Shown here: positions 31,001-37,544 of the stretch, in pieces | Position numbering within the stretch: position 1 is the stretch's first letter | Layout of the letters: every line of letters begins with the position of its first letter | Origin: Pararge aegeria | Lineage: Eukaryota > Arthropoda > Insecta > Lepidoptera > Nymphalidae | Assembly: GCF_905163445.1 (NCBI RefSeq) | Contig: NC_053191.1 | Span: 4,278,001-4,342,000 of the forward strand | Reading direction: 5' to 3' | Length of the DNA: 64,000 nt | Program-made: the position numbers and the translations under genes | The notes under the pieces: model-generated | What the model was told of the DNA's origin: nothing | What the model saw: the letters and a program-made list of their open reading frames with translations, nothing else | The model's database searches: none

Positions 31001-34000
31001 CCCATTCAGTTAAAAATTAAAATATTGAATGCTTGTCGCTTTAGGTATTAAATCGAATATATTAACGCTATATATAGCGAATGATTGGATCTGCGACTGA
31101 AATCGCACCGCACCGCTCGCACTGCCTATACAGTGCTTCTTATTCATCATTTATATTATTTTTTCATTTAATTTATTACTACCAATGAGCAGAATTAATT
31201 GGGCAATTTGACAGCGACTGGACCTTATTTTACACAAAGATTGATAATTTTAGGTTATAGAAAATTTCTGTTGAGTATAGCCATTTCCAAAATACTCTGG
31301 GTCCTTTTTTAACAGGTCGCTTTATAACTATGGGAAACGTTACGCGAACTAGTTCATGAATTAGGTCCGCAAACGGTTTAAACACGATTCAGGTATATGT
31401 ACTTCAAGTACCTTCAATATGAGTACCTTCAAATCAAGAGTGTATAGGCATCTTCTAGGCAAGCCCGCTCCACCTTAGGCTGCTTCATCGCTTACCAACA
31501 AGTGTGATTGCTGTCAAGCGCTCATCTATAAACATTTAAAAAAAAATGTACTCCACTAAATAGTCTTATACGTTCAGCTTTTGATCTATGCTGAAAATCA
31601 TTTTACATTATCATAATTAGTGTTATCTATGATTCTCGAGAGGAGTTATATTTGAAACTATTTTTAAAAAATCCGGTGTGCGTTCACTATTTTATCTACA
31701 TTTACGGTAGCGATTTTTTTTTTTACCTCTCACTTAAATAGTTAGCTATAGCTAGGAACCGATAGGTTGCAACGGTTGTCATGTAACGGTTGGTCGTAAA
31801 CATGTAATTAGTTAAATTTAGTAGCAAATATATTTGAGGACATGGTCGGCCAATCGCTTTACCTAGTCATTAATATAAATTAAAAAAACAACTCTAAAAA
31901 AATTAAAAACGTGCTTAAATGTGTTTCTTTTAGCTGGAGCAGGTGGGCAAGCTGGTGGTGGTGCAGGAAAATAATAATGCTGAATTATTAAAAAACAATA
32001 TTATTTTGCAGAATGACTCCAAGTAAGTATTTTTGACCTTCTTTTTACTCTTTTTTATGAGAAAATTCAAACACTATATAGCTGTTGCCCGCGTTCTTTG
32101 TTCGCGTTTATCACGGTTTTTTAAATATAACTCTGTGCCAAAAATCAAGTCGATTGGTTCCTTGGTTATGGCGTGCAGTAAAGACAAATAAACAAAAGCA
32201 CTTTCGCGAACAACCGTTTCGCGAACCGTTTTTTTCTTGTGTTATCGGTACTAAGATGACTGATGAATATTTTTATGACTAGGTTACATAAATACTAATA
32301 ATATATAGCTTACACCCAGACATTGCAAAACATTCAAGTTCATCACACAAACATTTTGCAATGGTGGGAATCGAACCCTTGGACTCAGAAAGGTCGCGAG
32401 GCAGTGTCGCTGCCCTCTGCGCCTATCGGCCGTCGAGCTTGTTGGCGTGACGACGCACTGTGAGCGTTAAATTAAGATTTTCTTTTCGTGGTATAAGGCG
32501 ATAGTCGATACTAGTAATAAAGATCCAGTTTTTTTTTTTTTTTTTAGTTGTATCATTTTTGTTCTTTTGTGTGTTTTTTTATCTTTAAGGAAATATCAAA
32601 TTTAAAATTTTATATTTTTTTTGTTAGTTTGTCTTTTGTTTGAACGCGTTTATATAGTTTTTTTATTCATTTGAAAGCCCCAGCCTATACAAAAGCAACA
32701 ACCGATATAAGAAGATACGACCTTTAGGAATCGGACGGTCAGGCTATGCAGCGTCGTAAACTGAAAGTTTGTATGGCATAGAAGCTGAAAACGGGCGTAG
32801 TCGCGTGGGCGGCTAGTATATTAGAAGTAGAAAAAGTTTGAAGAATAAACAGTTTTAATCACACAGATTCCCTTTTTACAGGCTCATCATACACCCCAAA
32901 CCGCGCTTGGATTTAGAAACAGAATTGGACTTTTCATTTCCTTTCTCGAATTTTGTAACATAGAAAATAAAATCTTTCATTAAACCTGGCAAAATCTCTT
33001 TTTTTTCTGTTGACCACTTTATTCACCTTTACTTAACTATGTAGACTATGTCATATTCATTCGTAATAAATGTATGGCAAGGCAATATCATACTCATCAT
33101 CAGCCCATTACAGGCCAACTACAAGGCACGGGTCTCCTCCCACAATGAGAAGGAGTTAAGGCCTTGGATTGGTGGACTCCACACACCTTTGAGAACATTA
33201 TCGAGAACTCTCAGGCATGCAGGTTTTCTCACGATGTTTTCCTTCACCGTTGAAGCAACCGATGTTTTAATTACTTAAAAAACGCACATAACTTAGAAAA
33301 GTTAAAGGTGCGTGCTGGGATTCGAACTAGGTGAAGTCGAGCTATCACCGTTTCTAATATCATACAATGCTACAATTAATAGTCTGGAACTAAAAGCGTG
33401 ATTAAAAAACTTTTGTGCTATATAGCGGTTTATCGAGGAAGGAGAGGGCCCTTAGTTACTGCGTATAAACTAAAGGAAAAAGATACATGCATACAAGTTT
33501 ATATGCTTGTATCTTTATTCTATCTATCTCTATCATAACAATAAAAAAGCATATCAAATTATTATAGTAGCTAAGTGTTCTTTAAGCTGTAAGTCGCAAA
33601 TACTTCGGGGAATGTGGTCAAACGAAATAAAAGAGAAGTATTTACTGTTACTTTTAAAACGTTGATAAATCAAATCATTTTCTATTTGAAGTATGTTTCT
33701 CATTTTAGTTTTTATATCCGCCTTTGAAGCGAATGTAAGTTCACATAGTTAGGTAACAATGAGTTCTGAATATTCATGTTTTCTCTTCATACAGAACACA
33801 TAATTTTTTTTTAATTTTAATAAATATAGGTCTTTTTAGAAAGACATTTATAAACATAGTTTAGTTTCTATAACAAGTGTAGAGAAGTTTGAAAAACACT
33901 GTTTTACTTTTAGCTAGATTGCTAATTAATTTAAGTTACGGTGATGGTAAAAACAAAAAGGAAAGGTTCCTTCCACCTAACCTAAATTTTAAGTTATACT

Positions 34001-36372
34001 CGCAAGAGTGAGGTTTCACAAAATAGATCTAATAAGGCACTTTTATACACCCAATTTGAATTAAGTATAGTAAAATCTTTAAATATTATGAAAACTAAGC
34101 TTTATTTGCTATACTCTGAGAAAAGCAGGAGAATCTGTTTACTGTGATTTATAATTCCTTATTCCCGACACCAGATCTTCAGCAATGTAGCCTCTACGCA
34201 TGTTTGTTCCTAAACCGGAGCATCCTTAGGAGATGTTGAGTTTACTATGAATAATTCTTAAGAAAAAGAAGCAAGTTATGATGAATTAACAATTATTCAT
34301 TGTAAAGTCAATATCTCCTGGATTCTCCATGGATTTCTGCAAAGTGATGCCTGCTTCTATCCAATATTTAAAACTTTAAATTCCATGGTGATGTGGATAG
34401 TATAACATGCATTTGTTTTTATTTATTTAAAGCAGTTACCATAAAGTGTAATTGTGACTTCATGGTACAAGACATCCTGCATACCATTTTGGTTTTGATA
34501 TCAATACCATACCATGTTATTGTGGTAGGGAAAACGGTAGCTCAAAAGGCTGAGCTCTTTTCTGATCAGACGGATCGGCTATGGAAAATCAATTACGTTT
34601 TATTTGATGTCACATTTGATGGTAACAGAGGTAGTGAGTTGAATAGTTCTTTAAAACAAAATACATACTACAATTCCAATAAATTGTTTAGTATCACACA
34701 TCTATATTCTCCTATAAGATAATTTCATAATCTAAAGAGAAGTCATACTCACGATCGCCATTCTTTACTCTATACATAGGTTCTTCAAACTGGGCATTGG
34801 TAAGACACTTCAGTACTTTCAGGAAGTAGGGTAACAGTTTATCCTGATGCTGGAGACCACTTTGCAGGAAGTAGAGTCCTAGGGATATGCTGGCTTCTTG
34901 ACTGCGTGGTGTGACAACAAAGCTTGAACTGACTTGCGGGCATAGCATGAATAATGTGTTCACCTGAAATGAGAGATGAGTGAATGAAAATAAGACTAAG
35001 CCAGGGCTTCCCAATCTGAGAGCCATAGAAATTAAGAACTTCCTTCAAAAAATTCTGTGTACTTCTTTACTTCAAAAAATTCTGTGTACTTGCAGCTTGT
35101 GTGGGACAAGCAAGCTTTGAAAAATTTGTCGAGATCACTAAGCTCAGCCATCACATTTTCGGGCTACTAGAACCAGTATCTACCTATCTATTTTAACTAG
35201 CTATGTTAAAACTTGGGAACCGTGACAAATATGAAAACTTGTAAGAGTGCAGCAAGCAAGTGAGTCATAAGCAGCAAGGACTGGGAAATTTCAAAATACC
35301 TCGGAAATAACATCTCAAACAAATCATTCTGTGTAATTGGCAAGGCTGAAGCCCTGGTCACCAACTAGTGACAAATACCTGCTTGGTTAACCTTTTTGGT
35401 TGCAGCTTTACTCAGTCACAAATTAGCATAAATCAAGAGTAAATAAAGACAAGGATTTTTTTTTTAAACTTAATACCTTATTTTGTATTAACAGTAAAAC
35501 AAATGCTACAAAACTGGTTTTGTTTTAAAAGTATATTTAAAGCAAATTTTAGATAAACATGAGGGCAATTAGGTGCCCTTTTTTTAAATTAGCTCTTAAT
35601 TTAAAAAAAGGCTACTGTAACTGTGAACTGCCCTCTACAACTGTGCCCATCTTTCACTTCTTTTAACACACACCCAAACCTTTTTTTTTTGTTTGTCCCA
35701 ATTAATCCAGACCCTGTCATCCTCTTCCTTTTTTTACATCAATTATATTCGTAATCATCACATTTGTTCCAGAAGAACAAATGTGATGATTACGAATATA
35801 ATTTATTTATATAGTTTCAATTATATATCTATTATCACCAACTCTTGGGTGCCCTAAGGCATTTAGAAATCCCTTCAAAATAACTTATGTACAGCAGTAA
35901 ACTTTTACTGCTTGAGATGCTGATGATAGGAACCCTTTCCTATTTCCCTGAAGGGAACTTCTTTTAAGGTATGATTCTTTTTCAAATACCTACTTACTAA
36001 ACTTTGGAAATTAAGGTTAAATGCTTTGTCATCAGGAAAGGAGCAAGTAAGTAAACTGACCCTGAACCATGGAAATGACGATAACAGCTTATGTCATATT
36101 TTGATGATATCATATTCAAATCGAAAAAACTTTTAGGGAACTTCTCAGATTGGAAACGTAAGTATGTAATTATAACTGCAACTAAATGGATAAGTATATA
36201 AGTGGTTTCTTAAAAACTTCAAGTTACGAGAAACATTTCGTAACAACAAAATAATAAACAGGATTACAATCGATGTTTTGCAACCTACCTTTTCCCATGG
36301 TGTAGGGTGAATACAGGACAGACATCGTGCCAAATGCTGGACGGTCTGCCTGAAAAAGTCGTTCTCGTCCAT
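305..36372 (-). CDS. PI4KA: Phosphatidylinositol 4-kinase III alpha, 28 exons, 3' end outside window
   Basis: This large lipid kinase phosphorylates phosphatidylinositol to PI4P at the plasma membrane, in complex with TTC7/EFR3/FAM126-type partners (family knowledge). I joined 28 exons by GT-AG sites and reading phase; they sum to 4,989 nt, giving 1,663 codons without a stop. The translation follows the vertebrate protein along its whole length. Landmarks are FSFCLNTLLSDVA (exon 3), ANSACVDLLVWAIGDE (exon 5), LGHVAVALKDTPK (exon 9), HAQFLLVNFNHIHKQIRRVADK (exon 15, split here only by wording), QEAMKWAP (exon 17) and YPPHPLSAQ (exon 28). This is the helical N-terminal solenoid. The PI3/4-kinase catalytic domain should lie in exons left of base 305, since nothing in 1-300 reads as the next exon. 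The start ATG at 36372 gives MDENDFFRQTVQHLAR, aligning with the family N-terminus. Intron 2 (10,860 bp) hosts another gene on the opposite strand. Confidence 0.97.
1117..1627. other. PI4KA intron 26, no element recognised
   Basis: AT-rich intron with one imperfect hairpin at 1465-1506: arms around AATATCTTGCAT and ATGCAAGATATT, spacer about 6 nt. Nothing else stands out. Confidence 0.5.
3550..3662 (+). repeat. Dispersed repeat C (LINE-like 3' segment), copy 1
   Basis: The stretch 'ttatacccctaacagg ... ataaccaggtgagattg' is a short, diverged copy of a family also seen at 53580-53775 (same orientation) and at 28575-28745 and 51945-52170 (opposite orientation). It sits in PI4KA intron 23. Family assignment to a LINE 3' end is from general familiarity with lepidopteran repeats and is uncertain. 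Confidence 0.55.
3717..10847 (-). CDS. PI4KA: PI4KA exons 14-23
   Basis: Exons are 14: 10746-10847; 15: 10026-10227; 16: 9096-9233; 17: 8826-8930; 18: 7816-8007; 19: 6322-6532; 20: 5498-5698; 21: 4685-4817; 22: 4482-4556; 23: 3717-3946. Diagnostic stretches are LQKDKSGMWQCV (14), WLAGLVDRFPHLLW (15), MLDILQVLSFSLEL (16), MKWAPQSTRSHLQEYLNQ (17), CWQWLSTARPDLELR and DRKMGLFSKQTDEISPLAA (20), RDHINRHVEAAGVRFR (22) and REDIMSLIKFWQLMHSDKKYL (23). Exon 19 is unusually GC- and Ala/Gly-rich (VNADGGGEGAIWRVG) compared with its neighbours and is the least conserved of the set, but its splice sites and phase fit. Confidence 0.94.
4001..4041. repeat. (AT)n microsatellite
   Basis: About 20 consecutive AT/TA dinucleotides in PI4KA intron 22. 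Any open frame read through it is spurious. Confidence 0.9.
5235..5428 (+). repeat. SINE-B copy 1 (GATGATGATG-ended)
   Basis: It has a tRNA-like head ('gtgatagcgtagtg ... gagttcgaat'), then 'acggtaaagtg', 'catcgtcaggaaacctg' and a terminal (GATGAT)n run. The same order of blocks occurs at 9534, 16440 and 36750 (plus) and 30215, 33093, 39636 and 49608 (minus). It lies in PI4KA intron 20. Confidence 0.8.
6950..7310 (+). repeat. Degenerate 'cccgcggcttcgctcgcg' dispersed repeat
   Basis: It begins at 'actagtttacccgcggcttcgctcgcgtgg', a start block common to many lepidopteran interspersed repeats. Further boundaries are unclear. It lies in PI4KA intron 18. Confidence 0.45.
7320..7470 (+). pseudogene. 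LINE reverse-transcriptase C-terminal fragment
   Basis: The plus strand reads WNALPIDIRQSKTLCIFKKA then AVKNHYSLH and a stop. This is the W-N-x-LP ... FK-x-x-(V/L)K tail typical of jockey/CR1-type reverse transcriptases. It is only about 45 codons and 5'-truncated, and it is followed by T-rich sequence. It lies in PI4KA intron 18. Confidence 0.65.
7640..7760 (+). repeat. Dispersed repeat F (LINE 3' end), copy 1
   Basis: The block 'ggttgcctggaagagatcgct ... gataaggccgccttttgta' followed by T-rich sequence recurs at 12633-12680 and 53256-53380. It is probably a non-LTR 3' UTR that follows the reverse-transcriptase fragment just upstream. Confidence 0.6.
8131..8184. repeat. Short inverted duplication (hairpin)
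   Basis: The 24-nt arms match at about 22 positions (AACTGTTCCGACTCA... against its reverse complement) with a 6-nt spacer. It lies in PI4KA intron 17. Confidence 0.85.
8608..8644. repeat. Perfect 17-bp hairpin
   Basis: Arms ACTTCCTCGGTCGGGAA and its exact reverse complement are separated by TTT. It is GC-richer than its surroundings and lies in PI4KA intron 17. Confidence 0.9.
9534..9852 (+). repeat. SINE-B copy 2
   Basis: A fuller copy: 'gggattcgaa'-like box ('cttcgaatcccagc'), 'acggtgaaggtaaacatcg', 'gaggaaacctgcat', 'gtggtggactacggcc' and a terminal 'gatgatgatgat'. It lies in PI4KA intron 15. Confidence 0.85.
11794..17531 (-). CDS. PI4KA: PI4KA exons 7-13
   Basis: Exons are 7: 17381-17531; 8: 16675-16864 (alternative start 16870); 9: 16172-16282; 10: 15638-15811; 11: 15036-15246; 12: 14479-14590; 13: 11794-12067. 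They encode the mid-solenoid, including LTVDPFCVPALVGSVSNRLF, SSLDTLIVDQLGCMAL, LNALANIAANV, GNLGVLIPVIA, KRLPPIKNPKPRLHKLFKDF and IVNKLTFAPCMYLLSVYWLE. Every junction keeps the frame. Exon 8 has two candidate acceptors six bases apart (TTTAAG and TTCAAG), which would add or omit two residues. Confidence 0.94.
12068..14478. other. PI4KA intron 12, mostly unassigned
   Basis: A 2.4 kb intron, very AT-rich from about 13000 to 14320. It contains the inverted-repeat pair at 12870-12973, a fragment of repeat F at 12633-12680 and a small GAGCGCCA..TGGCGCTC inverted pair at about 12437-12495. Open frames here are low-complexity and match nothing I know. Confidence 0.55.
12870..12973. mobile_element. 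Mini inverted-repeat element (about 104 bp)
   Basis: ATAACGACGGAATAG at 12870-12884 is repeated exactly in reverse complement at 12959-12973. A related block (cataacggcggaatag) occurs at 38265-38280, so the sequence is dispersed. It resembles a very short MITE or foldback element; no clear target duplication was seen. Confidence 0.6.
14632..14850 (-). repeat. RTE-like LINE fragment
   Basis: Blocks such as 'ctgctggacataggtctgtag', 'aggagttccaaaaagcagggtc' and 'ccagcggctttctgcaaccctg' read on the minus strand as the 3' coding end of a common lepidopteran LINE (…SRWxQ…CCPAV-type tail). It is degenerate, with no intact frame, and lies in PI4KA intron 11. Confidence 0.6.
16440..16662 (+). repeat. 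SINE-B copy 3
   Basis: It has 'acggtaaaaacatcgtgcgg', 'aaacctgcatgcca', 'gtggtggactatgg' and a terminal 'gatgtgatgatgat'. The head is degraded. It ends only about 12 bp from PI4KA exon 8's donor site. Confidence 0.75.
16905..17060 (+). repeat. Dispersed repeat with internal (TG)n
   Basis: A (TG)n tract followed by 'gtggcatcgtagctgg' and 'aaaccgattttgatt'. The same order recurs at 63070-63160, so the microsatellite belongs to a mobile repeat and did not arise independently. It lies in PI4KA intron 7. Confidence 0.65.
17953..18189 (-). repeat. SINE-A copy 1 (tRNA-derived)
   Basis: On the minus strand: a tRNA-like head (…GTGGGTTCGATTCCCACAACTGG), 'gtgatgaacacgaatg', 'tcagagtctgggtg', then 'ggactggatggctatgtgtg'. 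The B-box GGTTCGATTCC is intact. The copy lies in PI4KA intron 6. Confidence 0.88.
18335..23892 (-). CDS. PI4KA: PI4KA exons 3-6
   Basis: Exon 3 is 23171-23892 (722 nt, the largest); its open frame runs upstream into the intron, but the true acceptor is TTTCAG|GAATTCC at 23892, completing an Arg codon. Exon 4 is 22732-22845 (38 codons, ...KDLPGPFTKDVQ, donor GTAAGT). Exon 5 is 19581-19758 (178 nt). Exon 6 is 18335-18435 (101 nt, ...KLILAHMPLLMVCLE). Phases chain 1-0-0-1-0. Exon 3 carries a low-complexity Ser/Asn/Pro stretch around residues 210-260 that the vertebrate protein also treats as variable. Confidence 0.95.
19759..22731. other. PI4KA intron 4, no gene recognised
   Basis: A 2.97 kb intron. 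The part from 19790 to 20700 is less AT-rich and looks like decayed unique or transposon sequence that I cannot assign. From 20700 to 22700 the sequence is strongly AT-rich with short, codon-poor open frames. No hairpins, SINEs or splice-bounded frames were identified. Confidence 0.5.
25388..25612 (-). repeat. SINE-A copy 2
   Basis: On the minus strand: 'gacggccgattg' head, CGTGGGTTCGATTCCCACAA, 'gatgagcatgaatg', then the 'gggctagatggcgatgtgtg' end. It lies 400 bp upstream of the nested glycine-rich gene. Confidence 0.9.
25670..25740 (+). repeat. Dispersed repeat G ('atagacccaccacg') fragment
   Basis: 'gattttagtgtatagacccaccacg ... cgaatg' recurs at 56630-56697. It is a short fragment of uncertain family. 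Confidence 0.5.
25931..25965 (+). promoter_or_regulatory. Candidate TATA/initiator of the glycine-rich gene
   Basis: TTTATAT at 25931 lies 30 bp before a TCATTG initiator-like site near 25960, which would give a 5' UTR of about 55 nt before the ATG at 26015. Spacing suits a core promoter, but both motifs are weak in an AT-rich background. Confidence 0.4.
26015..31974 (+). CDS. Secreted glycine-rich peptide, 88 aa, seven exons, nested in PI4KA intron 2
   Basis: The exons are 26015-26065, 26888-26915, 28909-28932, 29057-29077, 29993-30058, 30850-30885 and 31934-31974. Every junction is GT-AG and in frame, and the product is 88 residues. It starts MFKMFTLTILALMFIGS, a clear signal peptide, with a likely cleavage after ...HAAAQA before DSG. 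The mature part is almost only Gly, Ala, Ser and Gln, with blocks GAGFSMG, GGSGGSGG and AAAGFSMG, and ends in GAGK. There are no cysteines. From exon 3 on every intron is phase 1, and internal exons are only 21-66 nt. Open frames this short were not detectable as ORFs. I do not recognise a family. Glycine-rich secreted insect peptides include antimicrobial, cuticular and silk/eggshell types, and none can be assigned from sequence. It runs antisense to PI4KA. The splice chain is strong; expression is inferred. Confidence 0.82.
26144..26232. repeat. Inverted pair of tRNA-like sequences (palindrome)
   Basis: The two arms carry GACAGGAT..GAACCTGC and GCAGGTTC..ATCCTGTC with 'actctctggcaa' and its complement, giving about 30 paired bases around a 20-30 nt loop. 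The right arm contains GGTTCAAATCC, a tRNA B-box. It lies in intron 1 of the glycine-rich gene. Confidence 0.7.
26385..26805. mobile_element. Inverted-repeat element H, copy 1
   Basis: About 65 bp at 26385-26450 (gattgccttgtac ... ctcgctcgcaatcg ... cgttttcgagta) is repeated in reverse complement at 26740-26805. A relative is at 52790-53030 and shares the ends and the central 'ttttactttgacg' block. This suggests a TIR or foldback element of about 420 bp. It lies in intron 1 of the glycine-rich gene. Confidence 0.65.
26945..27206 (+). repeat. SINE-A copy 3 with an inverted tail duplication
   Basis: A near-complete copy: 'cggccgaatggcacagtggg' head, GTGGGTTCGATTCCCACAA, 'cagtgtctgggtgttc', 'gcggctagatggcgatgtg' end. 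The last 26 bp (27147-27172) are then repeated as a perfect reverse complement at 27181-27206 with an 8-nt spacer. Confidence 0.92.
27854..28253 (+). repeat. Dispersed repeat D ('gttgcccgcgac'), copy 1
   Basis: It runs from 'aactagctgttgcccgcgacatcg' to 'gcgtgaaagcgtaacaaac ... tataatattagtag'. Full-length relatives form the tandem pair at 57246-58095. I believe this is a non-autonomous element common in Lepidoptera; whether it is Helitron-like is unproven here. Confidence 0.7.
28575..28745 (-). repeat. Dispersed repeat C, copy 2
   Basis: 'agcgggctaacctgttgag ... gacatcgcaccggaac ... gtctttgtcggtgggtgg' is the reverse of the copy at 53580-53775. Confidence 0.6.
29790..29915 (+). repeat. LINE 3' tail, repeat I copy 1
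   Basis: 'gtacgcatcaaaagtgct ... attgactttgacttt' matches the tails at 54869-55036 and 62310-62435. It lies in the intron between exons 4 and 5 of the glycine-rich gene. Confidence 0.6.
30070..30380 (+). repeat. Composite: repeat D fragment interrupted by SINE-B
   Basis: 'ttgctgttgcccgcgttcc' starts a repeat D relative and 'acaaacaaagaaacac ... attatattagtagaga' ends it. Between them, 30215-30312 is a minus-oriented SINE-B piece ('ctcccacaatggg ... ggattggtggactccaca'). It lies in the intron between exons 5 and 6 of the glycine-rich gene. Confidence 0.6.
31395..31530 (+). repeat. LINE 3' coding-end fragment
   Basis: 'aatcaagagtgtataggcatcttctaggcaagc ... ccaacaagtgtgattgctgtcaagcgctc' resembles the 3' coding end of a common lepidopteran non-LTR element. 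It is degenerate and short. Confidence 0.5.
32080..32215 (+). repeat. Dispersed repeat D, 5' fragment
   Basis: 'atagctgttgcccgcgttctttg ... ggttatggcgtgcagtaaag' is a truncated copy in the 3'-UTR intron of the glycine-rich gene, directly followed by a SINE-A copy. Confidence 0.55.
32238..32434 (-). repeat. SINE-A copy 4
   Basis: Minus-oriented and diverged ('gcaatggtgggaatcgaacc', 'catcacacaaacatt', 'agtactaagatgactgatgaa' type blocks), with the distal 'gatggcgatgtg' end missing. Confidence 0.82.
33093..33352 (-). repeat. SINE-B copy 5
   Basis: 'catcatcagcccattac', 'ggattggtggactccaca', 'ggttttctcacgatgttttcc', 'ttcaccgttgaagc' and 'gtgctgggattcgaac', all in the reverse of the copy at 9534. 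Confidence 0.85.
34160..34385 (+). repeat. Dispersed repeat J, copy 1
   Basis: 'agatcttcagcaatgta ... ggagatgttgagttta ... caaagtgatgcctgcttctatcc' matches 53788-53990 and 49795-49950. Single blocks recur at 17745 and, inverted, at 61918. Confidence 0.6.
34753..36372 (-). CDS. PI4KA: PI4KA exons 1-2
   Basis: Exon 1 is 36289-36372 (28 codons, ends ...TPWEK, donor AG|GTAGGT). Exon 2 is 34753-34963 (acceptor TTTCAG|GTG, 211 nt, ends in phase 1 at GATC|GTGAGT) and includes LGLYFLQSGLQHQDKLLPYFLK, which matches the conserved early helices of the family. The 1,325 bp intron between them (34964-36288) holds a perfect 29-bp hairpin at 35741-35803 and otherwise no recognised element. Confidence 0.95.
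35741..35803. repeat. Perfect 29-bp hairpin
   Basis: The arms 35741-35769 and 35775-35803 are exact reverse complements around a 5-nt spacer (CAGAA). The sequence is not part of any repeat seen elsewhere in the window. It lies in PI4KA intron 1. Confidence 0.95.
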
Positions 36373-37188
36373 TTTTCGGCTGGTTTCCTTTCAATGTAGT
36401 ATCATTTTTCTATTTGCGAAATTAGAAAAACATTGAATCGTCCCGAGAACATTCACATTTCACCAACATTGACAATTTGTCAATAAAATATTACTGACAG
36501 ATGACATTGACGTTCCAGCTTGATATAGACCATAAACCTGCATAGACTGTACATGAACCAGGATAATACATTATTTTTAATTGTATACAATTTATTTTCT
36601 TCTTTCCAGTAAAAACATTTAAATTGTATACAAATATTGATAATAAAAGAACATCAACTATAAAAATAATTACGCCATCCAATTTCAAAGGATTTCAATA
36701 TATTAGACACGTAAGATCGTTTTTATGAATATTTGCAATATTATTAGAAGCGGTGATAGCGCAGTGGGCAGGAGCTCGACTTAACTTTCGAGTGGCCGAG
36801 TTTGAACTCCAGCAGCAGTTAAGTAGTTAAAAATATCACTTGCTTCGATGGTGAAAGAAAACATCGTGAGGAAATCCGCCTGAGAGTTTAACATAACGCT
36901 CTCTCTAAGGTATGTGGAGTCTACCAATCCGCACTGGGCCAGCGTTGTGGACTTTATTGTGGGTCGATATTATGATATTTTAAGTCTTCTCTGAAAACTG
37001 ACTAAACACGATTTTCAGGCGACTATCACTGAAAACTTTTTGCTGGTTACTGCTTGCGATTTATAACATAAAATGTCGCTTTAAATATTTTTATACAGGT
37101 TATAATATTATAGAACAATTTATTATTTGATACTAGTAAATCAGCAGGTTTTACCATGTAGCTGTAGTATGCGCGACACAGTTGGCTA
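36373..37188. other. Gap between ALMS1 3' end and PI4KA start
   Basis: It contains the PI4KA 5' UTR and promoter (within 36373-36500 at least; no TATA seen), AT-rich sequence and one SINE-B at 36750-36972. Both flanking genes are on the minus strand. Confidence 0.6.
36750..36972 (+). repeat. SINE-B copy 6, intact tRNA-like head
   Basis: 'gcggtgatagcgcagtgggcagg' carries a good A-box-like head and 'ggccgagtttgaactcc' a B-box-like segment. 'gatggtgaaagaaaacatcgtgagg' and 'ggagtctaccaatccgcactgg' follow. The GATGAT end is replaced by TTATTGTGG. Confidence 0.85.
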
Positions 37189-37305
37189 TTACTCGGCTAT
37201 TACTTTGTAAATGGTTACCTTGGTGGTAACCTCAGGTTCGCTTATTGTTTCGGCTGGCATGTAGTTTTGATTCGCCATCCAAGGTCTCTTGTATTGTTCT
37301 GCTTT
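37189..37305 (-). CDS. Candidate alternative terminal exon, downstream of ALMS1
   Basis: After TTTAG at 37306 the minus strand stays open for 38 codons (KAEQYKRPWMANQNYMPAE ...) to a TAA at 37189, with an optional donor AAG|GTAACC in the middle. Codon content looks coding. ALMS1 exon 7 ends in phase 0, so this exon could replace exon 8. It could also be an exon of an unrelated transcript or a chance frame. Confidence 0.35.
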   Translation of the reverse strand, partial: KAEQYKRPWMANQNYMPAETISEPEVTTKVTIYKVIAE

Positions 37306-37348
37306 CTAAAGAGTGTATAGTAGAAAAAACAAACATTTATAAAAATAT

Positions 37349-37354
37349 TTTATT
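37349..37354 (-). terminator. Candidate poly(A) signal for ALMS1
   Basis: AATAAA on the minus strand, 190 nt after the stop at 37545. It is the first good hexamer downstream. Confidence 0.45.
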
Positions 37355-37544
37355 AGGTATCATAATAATAGTTTAAATAGAATACATTAAATCCAAACAA
37401 AGGCATTATACAATTTCATACCATCAATATAACAACAAATAACATAAAACTGATTAACAATCTTTGAACACATGTCTTTCTTGGATATGATAATTTCATA
37501 ATAATTAAACTAAATTCAGTGGTCAAATCTTTAGTCCGTTTTCG

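Larger units (their letters stand above)
31975..32990 (+). other. 3' UTR of the glycine-rich gene, with an intron and poly(A) signal
   Basis: After TAA (31972-31974) exon 7 appears to continue to 32022 (CCAA|GTAAGT). A final non-coding exon would start at 32882 after TTTTTACAG, with AATAAA at 32966-32971 as poly(A) signal. The stop lies 48 nt before the last junction, close to the distance usually tolerated by nonsense-mediated decay. The 3'-UTR intron contains SINE-A and other repeats. Confidence 0.6.

Noticed and set aside
34393..34722. Plus-strand 109-codon open frame
   Set aside because: It begins inside repeat J remnants and ends against PI4KA exon 2. No recognisable domain.
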